64,000 nt of DNA from Impatiens glandulifera (Eukaryota; Streptophyta; Magnoliopsida; Ericales; Balsaminaceae), in the NCBI RefSeq assembly GCF_907164915.1, contig NC_061862.1, forward strand, positions 85,794,846 to 85,858,845. Reading direction: 5' to 3'. Within the stretch, counting starts at the first letter, position 1. Each line of letters starts with the position of its first letter. This document shows positions 13,415 to 24,700 of the stretch, one piece after another. The notes under the pieces were generated by a model, which ran no database searches, was not told where the DNA came from, and saw nothing but the letters and a program-made list of their open reading frames with translations. Position numbers and translations under genes: made by a program.

Positions 13415-14024
13415 GTCTAACGATCAATTTGTAAGCTTTTGGAGATCGATGGAGAAGATCAGAAAGATGAAGGCACAAATCGATTCAAGCAGCGTTCTAC
13501 ACACGCTGGCTCTAGTTGTTCAACTATACATAAAGAAGAACTCGGGTTGGGCCGATCATTATGGGCTTTGTGTTTCTTTATCAAACAGGCCTTATTGGGA
13601 AGCCCGACCATCATGCGATTTGGGCTCCTTTCAAATAACATATTTAATTATTTAACATACAAAAAAAAATATTAATATATTTTAATTAACAATTTCTTTG
13701 AATTTTCTAAAACGAGTGTAGTTTATTACTTTATTACGAGTCATATGTTAAGATAAGTTGCATCGCCCCCAAATCTTTCAGCTCCATTTTTTTAATATTT
13801 AACACTATATTATTTATATATTATATTATAAGTCATTTTTTTTTTTCTCCTTTCATTTTAAATATCTATATATATATATAATTTTTTTATATTTTTTTAT
13901 CTCTTTTTCCATATTATAATATATTAACTATTTATATCTCAAGTTAACTCTTCAAATCTTACAATTTTATAAATTCATAAAAAAAAAAAACTTAAAATTA
14001 AAGAAAAACTAGTTTAACACCCTA
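13415..14024. other. PDCD5 promoter side and AT-rich intergenic DNA
   Basis: The first ~200 bases upstream of the PDCD5 start codon are the probable 5' untranslated region and promoter. The rest is AT-rich with no recognised gene. Confidence 0.5.
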
Positions 14025-14160
14025 CAATTATAGTCACCCGCTTAAATTTAAAGCACTTTTAAATGAAATCAAATCCGTAACTTTTAAATGAAATCAAATC
14101 CGTAACTTTTATATATCTTTTAAGCAGACTCTTACCACTAAGCTACATTTGTGAGATACA
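14025..14160 (-). mobile_element. tRNA-derived SINE remnant with a 25-bp internal duplication
   Basis: On the minus strand TAGCTTAGTGGTAAGAG (14145-14129) is an excellent RNA polymerase III A box. A degenerate B-box-like block follows, contained in an exact 25-bp tandem duplication at 14056-14080 and 14081-14105. No clean target duplication was found, so the limits are approximate. Confidence 0.55.
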
Positions 14161-14727
14161 AATTCATTAAAATTTAATGAATCTGATTTTAAGTAAATTC
14201 ATAAATAAATTAACTTTTACGATTTTCAAATTACGTTAATAATTTTACCATTTTATTCTATTTTACATTAAAAATAATAAATTTATATTTATAAATTAAA
14301 AAAAAAGACTATTTATTCAAATAAATTAATTAATATAATTAATTTTATAATTTATAGTATTATTTTTTAATTAATTTTATATTTAAATATATAATAAAAT
14401 TAAAGTTAATGCAATATAAAATAATTAATTATATATAAATATTAATAATATATAATTAATATTTTTCAAATTAAACTATGAACTCTAAATTTGATGAGTT
14501 TAGAATTATCCAATATTTTACCATGTTTTGAGTGTCCAAATTATAAATAAATGCATGATTATGATAAGTTTACAGCCATAAAATAGTAAGCAAAACAGTA
14601 TAAAATAGTAAGCAAAACAGTAAGACTGCTTCAATTCCCTTAATCATATCTCATAAACTAAAACACTAAAATAACTTTAGTTTTTTATTTTTAGAACATT
14701 ATAAAATACCCAAAAATTCACTTTTAA

Positions 14728-14883
14728 AAAATGGGACAAAAAATAGGACAACGGATTAAGTATGTAGCCCGCAAACACACTTAATCATTTAACCAGGCGC
14801 AGAACTTGCCGCCCGACGGGCTCGAACCCAGGAACTTAGGGTTGATATCCACCTCTTTTTGCCGCTAGGCTAGAAGAGGGGAT
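14728..14883 (-). mobile_element. SINE with perfect 17-bp target-site duplication
   Basis: The 156-bp element is bounded by identical copies of CAAAAATTCACTTTTAA at 14711-14727 and 14884-14900, a length typical of LINE-mediated retroposition. Read on the minus strand it opens with an A box (TAGCCTAGCGG), then a B box (GGGTTCGAGCCC), and ends in a T-rich tail, as in T-tailed plant SINEs. A 5'-truncated relative of its 3' half is at about 59507-59560. It lies about 100 bp beyond the PCD stop codon. Confidence 0.9.
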
Positions 14884-14980
14884 CAAAAATTCACTTTTAA
14901 GTCGGAACAAGATCCAAAGTAAGTCGTATTATTTCAACATCGACGAAAAGAAAAGCTGAAAAACAAGGTTTAGGAGAAAA

Positions 14981-17761
14981 TCAAACTGGGTTCTTTCTCA
15001 GAAGGTGATCCAATTTGAGAGCATTTATCTTAGCAGCCAGAATGAAATCATTTTCTGTTAGTCCACCTGCATCATAAAACCATTGATGATCATCATTGTT
15101 CAGTTTATTTTCAACATCTAGGCACTATTGAGATTTGAGAGGGAAAATACAAAAGACTAAACTATTCGTTTGACAACCGTTATGAGCTTTATTATATCAA
15201 AACAATCAAAGATTTACACTTGTGACAGGTAGATGCTTACCAACAGAATGCGTCCATATTTCGATTGTGACATTGTTCCAGTTCACAAGGTGAAGATCTG
15301 GATGGTGACCTACAGTTTATAAAACATTATCATTATTCTCCAAGGGAAGTGCAATAATTTTAACAAGTTTGGTCCCAAATCTTTGAGGTTGCTTTTTCCA
15401 ACAAACGTTGGTTACATTTCTTTATGTTATTTGTACCAGTAACCGGTTTATGGAGTGCTTCCAAAACTGATTCAAACAAGGGTGGTGTGTAATGAAAATA
15501 AACTATAGGAGTCACAGATGATGATACCTTCTGTTTCAGCAGTTTCAGCAACAGACTGAAGAAACTGCATGCCTCGGGCGAAAGTCTTCACTTTCCAGGA
15601 CCGACACAGTTTCCATACTTCACCCTCATTAACTAAATTCCATTCTGGAACCTAAAGAGATATTATGTGTAACATACGCATTTAAATAAGAATAGGGGGA
15701 TGTTATAAATAGATCCGAGGCATGCCTTTGGTAGAAGACCATTGGCTGCTTCTTCACTCATTGGTTTCATGTCCACAGAGGAGCAAGACACACACTTCTT
15801 AGTTGTAAGATCTGAAAGTATCAAGAAAATTACCAAAAGTAATAAAATTTAAGCCATATTTTTAGTCCTTGAGCTCATACACATCATGGTATCAAGTTGA
15901 AGGAAAATTTTGACTCCTATCCAATAATACATTTTTTACCATTGGAAACATCGTGTCATCCCATTTTCTCGACAATAAACTCAACTTTCAATAGATAAGA
16001 AAAATTGGAAACACCCTTTAGCTCATACTACACTCGATACATAATCTAGTTTCTTTTCCATAATATGAAATAAATCCTTTTCGGCTTTGGTAAATTTACC
16101 AAGTCTCCAATAGATTAGAAATATATCTTTGCTAGACAGAAAGAGAATGCATGTTTTGTGAAAGCACTTACTTATGAAATGATTCGAATGAAAGAAACTA
16201 TTTGATACCAAAAGAATCTTAAATGAATGAAATTGGATTTTCTCAAGAAAAAAATGGAACTGGGAAATGGATGTATGGGTCTGGATGGGATTGCATTTAT
16301 AAACTGAGTGTATCTCAAACTTAGTCAAGAGTAGATCCATAAGCATATTCAGATACGCCTAAAAGAAGGCATCGGCACAGACCGAAGGCGGTGTATCATT
16401 GGGCTCGGTGAGGGATAAAAAATCATTTTGATGATCTACAAAATTCATGGTAATCGGACGGTTGGATTGTCGAAGGAGGAGTTTGAAGGTTGTGCAGATT
16501 CGGTATATTCTAAAAGCTATACCTTTCCTACCAAACATATTTGGATATGTATAAAAAAAATCGGTTTATGAGCCAGACAAAAAAGAATTTTCAAATGAAG
16601 CCATTATATATTATGTGGCCAACTGACTCCATTGAGTTCACCGCCATTGAACTCAACAGTTACACCTACTTGTTCAACAATATATTTTGATTTTGCTCTT
16701 CGAAATGAGCTGCCAGACACTTATTTGTTTTAGAATCTTTGATGGTCCTACCTAAACAACTTGATAGAGTTGGATTTTGTTGGGTTGAACATCTATACAT
16801 AGTATAAAAGTTTACTGATTCATGAAATAAACAACTTATATACTGATGTTGGAAGCTTTAGCAACTTCTTTTCAAATGAGCTGACAGCCACTTAATTGTT
16901 TTAGAATCTTTTATGGCCCTAACTAAGCACCTTGAAAGAGATGGATTTTGATGGGTTGAACACAAATATAGAGTATAGAAGTTTACTAGTTCAGGAATAA
17001 ACAACTTATAAAATGATGTACTTGTTGGAAGGTATGGCAATTCCTTTTGAATCTGCAAATTTGTCTTCATTGCTATCAAACAGTGAAGGTCAGGTGGTCA
17101 GGGCTTGATGCTAAAGTTTGTAATCTGAACATAGTCCAGCTCAATCTAGATACGCCTAAACAAATATAAAGATTGACATAACATACTAAAAACTGTAAAT
17201 AATCAATCACATCATGTAATTGAAACCAAATAAGGTATATAGATTCAATGCGCACCTTGGGAGGAACAAAATGTTCTAAATCCAATACTTGTGTTTCTAT
17301 TGGACGACAGGCCCACACGATTGTGAAGTATCTCAAGGATTCTACTAGTTGAGCTGTATGCAAATGCAAACTTCACTAATATAATGGAATAACTTGGAAA
17401 AAAAACATAATTTTTGGTGTATGCAGCATGATGGAAGCTACAGGTTACAAATTAGGGTTATCATATGAAGCCGGTTGAATGAATAAAACATCAAGTTCAC
17501 ATGTAGATGATAGTTAACTTCAGATATTGATTGTTTCAGAAGATTACCGTCCATGAGGGAAATGACTGGAAGCACCAAATAGTGACTGCGATAGCGATGA
17601 CGATTGTCCCTAAAGAGAAAAAGGAAAGAAACAATTGATTTTGCAATTCACTTAGTCGATAAACGGAAGAAAGATCAGGAAATAGGTTGGGAGAGAAGAA
17701 GAGAGGTTATTACCTTGAAGTTAGAGAGATAAACCAGGCGTAACTTTAGCATGGAAATCAT
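14981..17761 (-). CDS. PCD: Pterin-4a-carbinolamine dehydratase (PCD/PhhB family), predicted organellar
   Basis: Seven exons: 17761-17714, 17609-17548, 17353-17256, 15811-15726, 15651-15528, 15309-15241 and 15066-14981. The CDS is 573 nt (190 residues) with consistent phases. The enzyme dehydrates 4a-hydroxytetrahydropterin, which recycles pterin cofactor. Family marks: [18 protein letters not shown] before the domain; [25 protein letters not shown]; the catalytic [20 protein letters not shown] at about residues 141-160; and [14 protein letters not shown]. The ~80 N-terminal residues are Ser/Arg/Leu-rich and poor in acids, consistent with an organelle transit peptide (inference). Exon 3 was recognised because its 98 nt exactly restore phase and add the family-like FRTFCSS. 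The exon 4 donor reads AAAG|GCATGC, a GC-AG intron. The 1.4-kb intron after exon 3 contains a tandem duplication. A large MULE-like element ends 186 bp upstream of the start codon. Confidence 0.93.
16693..17045. repeat. Diverged ~175-bp tandem duplication in a PCD intron
   Basis: Two consecutive copies (about 16693-16862 and 16863-17045) share AAATGAGCTG, TTGTTTTAGAATCTTT, GGGTTGAACA, AAGTTTACT and AAACAACTTAT in the same order, with scattered substitutions between them. It has no coding value. Confidence 0.8.
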
Positions 17762-18522
17762 AATTCAAAGATTAATGAAAAGCTTCTTAAGGATAGAGAT
17801 GAGAAGAAGAAGATGGATTTAACCGACTGGATCTGTTTTCCTCTCGGTCGGATAATGCAGTCGGCCGAATCCGCACCGAACCGAATTGACCAACCTAATA
17901 ATCGACGGTTTAGAAACAATTAAACCGAATTTAACATAACTAGGTTTGGGAAATTGGACTAAATGACCCTAAAGATAGGGGTATTTGCGTCCGTGGTCAC
18001 TGATAATTAAATTTGATCTGGTGACCACTTTATTTTTTTTGGACGAAATTACCCTTTTCGCGTAACGCGAAGTGGCTTCGCGAAACGCGAAGTGAATTAG
18101 GTTAATATAAATACTTAAAATTTTCATTTCCTTCATTTTGCTTCTCTCTCTTTCTCTCTTCTCTCTCTTCTCTCTCTTCTCTCTCTCTGTTCTTGTTCGT
18201 CGGCCGGCGACGGCGAAAACTTTGGCGACGAGGACTACGATTATGCCCCATGAATCTACAAAGATAAGAAAACCTTAACCTGAATCGATGTTTATAATAC
18301 AGATTTATGTTCTTATTTCAATACATTCATTTCAAACCCTAACTCTAACTCAAATCGATTTATGTTCATGTTTCCAGCATCTCCATCTGAAAACCTTAAA
18401 TCAATTAAATCTGTTCATATTGGTTAATACTGGTTCATATTGATTCATATTGATTCATTTTTTTGTTCATCTTATTGTTCTTATGTCGATGATGATATTT
18501 GCAGATCATATGGGTTTTGTTT

Positions 18523-18630
18523 CGCGAAGTGCTTATCGTTACGCGAAGTACTTCTCGTTACGCGAAGGGCTTCTCGTTACGCGAAGGGCTTCTCGTTTCG
18601 CGAAGGGTTTCTCGTTTCGCGAAGGGCTTT
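18523..18630 (+). repeat. 19-bp minisatellite, left arm of the MULE-like element
   Basis: About 5.5 copies of a 19-bp unit (CTTCTCGTTACGCGAAGGG with variants). Because 19 is not a multiple of 3 and the unit has no stop in any phase, all three plus-strand frames stay open and spell the same cyclic 19-residue peptide. Confidence 0.9.
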
Positions 18631-18729
18631 ATGTTTCGTCATATGGGTCTGGATTCAGTGAAGAAGTACTTACAGCAAGACGGAAACCGGCTAAGTGTCG
18701 ACGTTATAGATGATGGATTTTCTCAATAG
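18631..18729 (+). other. Short open frame joined to the left minisatellite
   Basis: One of the three repeat frames continues out of the array into MGLDSVKKYLQQDGNRLSVD and ends at TAG 18727-18729. It may be a host-derived segment inside the element, but I recognise no family and see no proof that it is translated. Confidence 0.3.
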
Positions 18730-19304
18730 TCAATACAATTGAGTTGTTTTCATTTAGGTGTTCTATAATTATATGTTAAAGGGTTTATTTATAGAATTGC
18801 ATTTTGAAAAGGGGAGACAGAAATTGAGATTGGACTTAGATAAACTTCCCTTTCATATTAAGGGACTTTAATCCAATTTGCATTATTAAACTTAATCCTA
18901 ATGGACATTAAAATAAGCTTCATTTACTCAAATTCTCTAATTAAAATGAGGCTTCATTTCTTTTGTCTGTTTTATTTTTTTAATCAGATATATATAAAGT
19001 TTTTCTAATTATTAATGTAATATTGTACTTTTATCCTGTCACCTAAAGAAATCAAATGATAAACATATTTTTGTTATTTACATTTGGGATAGAAATTTAA
19101 GACAAAACTCACCAAAATGTAATGTTTTTATCATTCATACTCACCAAGAAGTTTCAAACTAGACTAGAGAGTTATCATATATAAAGCTATAAAAAAACAA
19201 AAAATGGAGGACCAGTCTAGTTATTATTTGAACAAATAAGATATATCTTTTCTTTGGATATTGATGGTAGTCTATTATGGAAATGAAAAATTGTTCTCAT
19301 TCAC

Positions 19305-19535
19305 CTAATATTTTCTTTGTCCTCGTCAATTTGTTCTAGTTGTTCATATTGCGCACCACCACGCCCATTATTATGATTGTCTGATTTTCTTTGTCCTCTT
19401 CGACGACATTCATGTTCATACAATCCCTCCACTTCATCCTCCGGTTCCTCACGATCCTTTGGCTTCTCATAAGATCGCTCACGAGATTTCTCCCTATCAC
19501 CCTCTCTATTTCTTCCTTTTTCACGGGATTTTTCC
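19305..19535 (-). pseudogene. Captured Arg/Glu/Lys-rich exon inside the MULE-like element
   Basis: A 231-bp open segment (77 codons) is bounded on the minus strand by an acceptor (TGTGTAG|GG) and a donor (ATTAG|GTGAAT), so it looks like an intact host exon. It encodes a highly charged REKSREKGRNREGDREKSRE-like stretch followed by an acidic part. Such RE/RS-rich sequence is common in splicing-associated proteins, but the donor gene is not identifiable from composition alone. There is no full gene around it; carriage by the transposon (Pack-MULE style) is inferred. Confidence 0.55.
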
Positions 19536-19760
19536 CTACACATGATGGGGGTGAACATTAGAAGCATTCATATCAAAATGCACAAACTGAAATTCAGATT
19601 AAAAAACACTAACTGTGTTTGGGAGAGGTACAATTCCAATTCTTTTGTTTGTTTAACAATTTAAAACTAAGAATTCAAATGAAAGCACCAAGGGTGTATG
19701 TAGTATTACCGGTTTGCATGACGATCAGCCCTTTAGTATTCGTAATGCTTATGTAGTATG

Positions 19761-19890
19761 CCCTTCGCGTAACGAGAAGCCCTTCGTGTAACGAGAAGCC
19801 CTTCGCGTAACGAGAAGCCCTTCGCGTAACGAGAAGCCCTTCGCGTAACGAGAAGCCCTTCGCGTAACGAGAAGCACTTCGCGAAACAGA
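19761..19890 (-). repeat. 19-bp minisatellite, right arm of the MULE-like element
   Basis: Six full 19-bp units (CCCTTCGCGTAACGAGAAG on the plus strand) at 19761-19874 and a partial seventh, inverted relative to the left array. All three minus-strand frames are open through the array. Confidence 0.95.
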
Positions 19891-20469
19891 ACCCATATGA
19901 TCTGCAAATATCATCATCGACATAAGAACAATAAGATGAACAAAAAAATGAATCAATATGAATCAATATGAACCAGTATGAACCAATATGAACAGATTTA
20001 ATTGATTTAAGGTTTTCAGATGGAGATGCTGGAAACATGAACATAAATCGATTTGGGTTAGAGTTAGGGTTTGAAATGAAGGTATTGAAATAAGAACATA
20101 AATCTGTATTATAAATATCGATTCAGGTTAAGGTTTTCTTATTTTTGTAGATTCATGGGGCATAATCGTAGTCCTCGTCGCCAAAGTTTTCGCCGTCGCC
20201 AAAGTTTTCGCCGTCGCCGGCCGACGAACAAGAACAGAGAGAGAGAAGAGAGAGAAAGAGAGAGAAGCAAAATGAAGGAAATGAAAATTTTAAGTATTTA
20301 TATTAACCTAATTCACTTCGCGTTTCGCGAAGCCACTTCGCGTTACGCGAAAAGGGTAATTTCGTCCAAAAAAAAATAAAGTGATCACCAGATCAAATTT
20401 AATTATCAGTGACCACGGACGCAAATACCCCTATCTTTAGGGTCATTTAGTCCAATTTCCCCTAGGTTT

Positions 20470-21320
20470 TCGGACTCTAGTAGCTTGAGATTATTATATC
20501 GTTTTTATAAATTCGGTGAAAACCTAGCGTTTTTATAAATTCGTAGGATGGTGAAAACCTCTCGGTTATCTCACTTAGTTGGTCTTCGGACAATAGTGGC
20601 GTGAGATTAATACACTTGTTTCATCACTCTGGAAAATGACACAAATATCATGTAGTGTTCCGCAATGTCTCGACATCTATATTTGAATCACACACTTGCG
20701 TCATTAGTGACGCATTGGCTAGAGTTAAAAGTCAAGTATCGCGTTTCCCGAATGAAACAAGGTGGCTAGCGTCCGATTCCATGCTTCCCTATGCTAATTT
20801 TGTTCTTTGATCGGGTTGTGGAATGTCGTTTCGGTTCCTTAGGCTTTCCCATCAAGAGCTCAATGAGGAACTCTAAGACAGAGAAATGAGGTTTTTATTA
20901 CCCAGACGAAGAAGCTTCGTCAGATGAAGACGGCGTCCAGGGAGCAAGGACATAGTTGTTGCTGGAACCTGCGAAAGAAAAGTTCTCTTGTAAGAAAAGC
21001 ATCTGATTCTGCTAGTAGCCACTGCTGCTTATAAATCTCATCTCCTTTCCTGGCCGTGTCATTGAGATCCGCAAGGTGGCGGGGTCTCTCATTTTCTTTT
21101 TTTATTGGCATTACTAAATGCAAGCAAATTGTGCACGCTAAGAGAAGAAAGAGGAGAGATGTGAGCAATTACAATTGCCTCGGTTAAGGCAAAGCCTAAA
21201 ATTGAACATCTTTCAAGATTTGAATCCTCTGGTAAAACGCTCGACAGACACCAGAGTTATGGTATCGGCGATCATGTGATCGTCGGGTTTTATCTCTCCA
21301 TCATTTTAACGCATTTCTAT
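20470..21320. other. GC-richer block of uncertain origin, possibly organellar
   Basis: The block, especially 20880-21300, is clearly less AT-rich than its surroundings. On the minus strand 21173-21202 encodes ILGFALTEAI, identical over nine residues to the C-terminal region of mitochondrial ATP synthase subunit 9, but without the rest of that protein. An open frame at 20920-21168 with a hydrophobic start overlaps it; I do not recognise it. A mitochondrial (NUMT) chimera is one reading, an unknown small gene another. Confidence 0.3.
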
Positions 21321-21799
21321 ATAAAATAAAACAAGTCTGGGCAAAATTATAAACTAGGTTATTTATAAATGTGATGTTTATTATTTATTGAACGCGTGAT
21401 TTCTAAAACTTAGTTGTAATTTTCAAACTTTATCTATAAAAACTCACATTTTACATCTTATATTTTATAATTAAAATGTTGTACTAAATAAAATAAAATT
21501 GCACAAATAAATATAACAAATAAATGGGTTAAAAATGAATTTTATCTATTTAACTGATGTTGTGCTTGTGTTTATTTGAAAAAAAAAATTAAATAGGGTG
21601 CATGTCAAACGAATGAAGCGCATCAAGCAAACACCCACACCCCTATTAAAGTCAGGAACCATGTGCAAGTCAGCGAACGTGAGATGTATTATATATCTTG
21701 TCTTTAAATTACATAAATATATAAACAATATAATATTACAAATAAATAAAATAAATGAAATGTATATGAAGAATAATATCACCGAAGGAATAAATGGTT

Positions 21800-24700
21800 G
21801 ATTCGAAACATGTGCTTAGCACATTTCCCTTAAAACCGTTTTATTGTCTCCCGTTTGTGCTGGAGCTTATCACATATGGTTGTCTCTCATGGTACAACGA
21901 ATCTAGTAGTGATTTTGCACTAGAATCACTACGCATCAAACTTGACTAACGTACATGAACTATCATTGGTTTCAACGGAAAAGATCGAACGAAAACTCAA
22001 AGATCACTCACAAAATAAGGAGAAGACTTTTGGAATTCTAGAGTGAAACTCGAAGATCACTCACAAAATAAGGAGAAGACTTTTGGAATTCTAGAATGAG
22101 AATGATAAGATGATGTGTGTGATGAAATGAATAAAAAAATATGTATATATTGCTGAGAATTAAACGTTAATTTGTTAAAATAAAATGTTAGACATGGAAT
22201 GCTAGCTAATTGAAAAGTCAATTAAAGTTAAATGTTTATCATAATATTATACTTTATTTTTCTAATTATGTATTAAATATTAATTAAATTATTAATATTT
22301 AATTATAATTTGGATTAAATTCATCATTAATTCACATTTGAATTTAGTGTGAATTTTATTTGATTTTATTTATTCACAATCTTATTTTCATTTATTAATG
22401 AAATTAGTTTAATTTCAACGATCCCCACATTAATAGAAATTGAAAGATTAACCCGGTGAAAGGTTCAACAGTTGAATTCTACATAAGATAGGTAGATGTA
22501 ACCCTTTGAACATTCCCTTATGAAAACATATAACTTACTAGCCGATTAGTATACTCGATGTCCTTGAACTATTCTGTCATTTGTGTAAATGATTACACAC
22601 TTTCACATAGAATTCTCTCTGATACATGTTAAACTCTCGTGGTTGTGTCCGTTTTGGCCATGGAACACACGCCTGGTTTTGTGAGAGAGTCTAGAATTGA
22701 GTCGTGCAATTCTTTCGAAGCGGCCTAACTTCTCCCACACATATGTGATCTCTTTGCTTGCAAAGAATCATTAAAAGCGATATGTTTATCCACGTTAAAA
22801 TATATATTGTTTCGTTATATGATTAATCTTCAACAATAACTTTCCAAGTCAGTACAATTAGGTTGTCTCATTGAACTTAGTTCTTGGGATCTCCAGTCTA
22901 CATGGGTTAGGTTTTCCTTCATACCAACTTATAATAGGCTAGTGTCACAAAAAAAAATTCAAACTAACTATCTATTCAATAATTCGATGAGTGGATCCAC
23001 AACGTTATCTTTGGCTAACATAATCAAATGTGATAATTTTATTAGAGAATATAGTATAATGACATTATGTATAAAGCTTTAGACTTTAAACTTATCCAAT
23101 TTCAAATTATTATCACAATAATTAGGAATTTTCATTGGTACATTCTTAGACAATCTTGAAATATCTTCTAATAAGAAACATAGTCATTCATACATGCTTA
23201 CCATTTAAACACATTTTTTAAAAATATTATTTGACTATCTAGTAGACAAAATGTCTTTGAACTATTCTGCATTCATGTAAACGATTACATATTTTTTATA
23301 GAAATATTTTATTTTTTGACATAAGTCAAAATTATAAATTATAACGTTTAATCTATCAATCATAATTTTCTTAGAAGATTTTCATACTTAGATTGCACTT
23401 TTAAGTGTAAACATATTCACTTTTAGACGTAAAGTCTTTAATTTAATAATATCAATATATCATTTGATAACAACATGGTATTTCGTGTAGTGCAATTCAC
23501 ATCATTAATGGATTTAATCATTTTTATCGTAATTTTCAACGATAAAAATATCGTACAAAAGACACGTAATAAAATAGTTTTCATTGTCTACATGTGATAT
23601 ATAATTGTCACGTTCACTTTTTAATCAAAGTATGATAATATACACAATTATTTCTCTAACAATAAATTATCTTTTTATTTATCATAATATACACAATTAT
23701 TTTTGTGTTATTATTAATAAAATTATTTCCCCCACATTCGTGTTGATACCCTTTTTTAAATCACATATATTTATATGATTTAAATCAATAATTTTATAAT
23801 CAAGAAATTGTCACATAATTCTCTTACAAATTTCTTTTTTTATTCTTATCCTACATTGAATAAGATAACTATATTATAAATATTTAAATGAATAAAACAT
23901 AATTTATATACAAGAGATTAGAATCTTTTTTTTTTTTTTTGGGAAAAAAGAGAGATTAGAATGTTTATTCATATATAAATCATTCTTCACATAATCTCTA
24001 CATAACAAATTAAAAATATTTAATCAATTAAAATATTTATTTCAACACTTAATTCCTATCAAATAAATTAGAATATTTAATCAAATAAATATTCACCATA
24101 TCACATGATTTCTATTAAAGAAATTATAATGTTTCAAACATCTTTGACCGAAGTCGCTTAAATATTTATTTTTGGTTGCACATTTGCATCCCATAATATC
24201 AGTACGTTTGACACATTATTTATCGAATCAAACAAGATTTTTTCTTATAATTATTTGATTTTAAAAATACTAAATTAAGTAAGTCTTTATTTAATATATT
24301 CATATATATTATAACTAGTTCATATATCATTAAACAAATACTTTTATAAAATACATGAATAAATAATTATTATAATTAATTAAAATATTAATTATTACAA
24401 CTAATTAGATTATTGACAATTTATTTTTAATCAAATACAAAACTAACTAATTATTATAAATAATTATTCATGTCATCAGTTCGTCTGTTTCTTGATTAAT
24501 TAGATGACTTTTAATTTTTCATAAAAGTTATTTTATACCAAAAGACACATAATTTTATGAATTTTTTTCAGAATTTTCTATTAAAATAAAATAGATATAC
24601 AATAGTCTTATCCACGCATATATGCAAATAACCAGTTAATCATACTTATTATGAATTATCACAAGTTATCATATTATTAACTAATATGTATGTTATATAT

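Larger units (their letters stand above)
17948..20461. mobile_element. MULE-like element with ~0.7-kb inverted arms and a captured exon
   Basis: The termini are GGGAAATTGGACTAAATGAC and its reverse complement, flanked by a perfect 8-bp duplication CTAGGTTT (17940-17947 and 20462-20469). The arms (about 17948-18630 and 19760-20461) are nearly identical mirror copies. Each contains TTCGCGTAACGCGAAG-type palindromes, a TATAAATA-like box, a CT-rich leader, an ATTTGCAG acceptor-like site and a 19-bp repeat array. Between them lie about 1.1 kb of unique DNA, including a captured exon-like segment at 19305-19535. No MURA-type transposase is visible, so it is non-autonomous. Long arms and terminal sequence favour Mutator-like; the 8-bp duplication leaves hAT possible. 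It sits just upstream of PCD and may alter its promoter. Confidence 0.85.

Noticed and set aside
14728..14883. A functional tRNA gene on the minus strand (clear A and B boxes)
   Set aside because: It does not fold into a full cloverleaf, has a T-rich 3' body and is flanked by a 17-bp duplication, which marks a SINE.
16023..16346. 107-codon minus-strand ORF
   Set aside because: It is inside the large PCD intron, with no splice sites compatible with PCD phase and no recognisable domain.
18440..18729. Three overlapping plus-strand ORFs rich in Arg/Tyr/Lys
   Set aside because: They are the same 19-bp minisatellite read in three frames; no independent evidence of a gene.
19761..19890. CRISPR-like array of regular short repeats
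   Set aside because: Repeats are directly contiguous without spacers, in a plant transposon arm.
19733..20044. 103-codon minus-strand ORF with hydrophobic start
   Set aside because: It is the mirror arm of the MULE-like element, again the minisatellite in one frame plus the leader.
20920..21168. Small secreted peptide gene (82 codons, hydrophobic N-terminus)
   Set aside because: The apparent signal peptide overlaps the atp9-like frame, no ATG starts it clearly, and the downstream part is more plausible in another frame.
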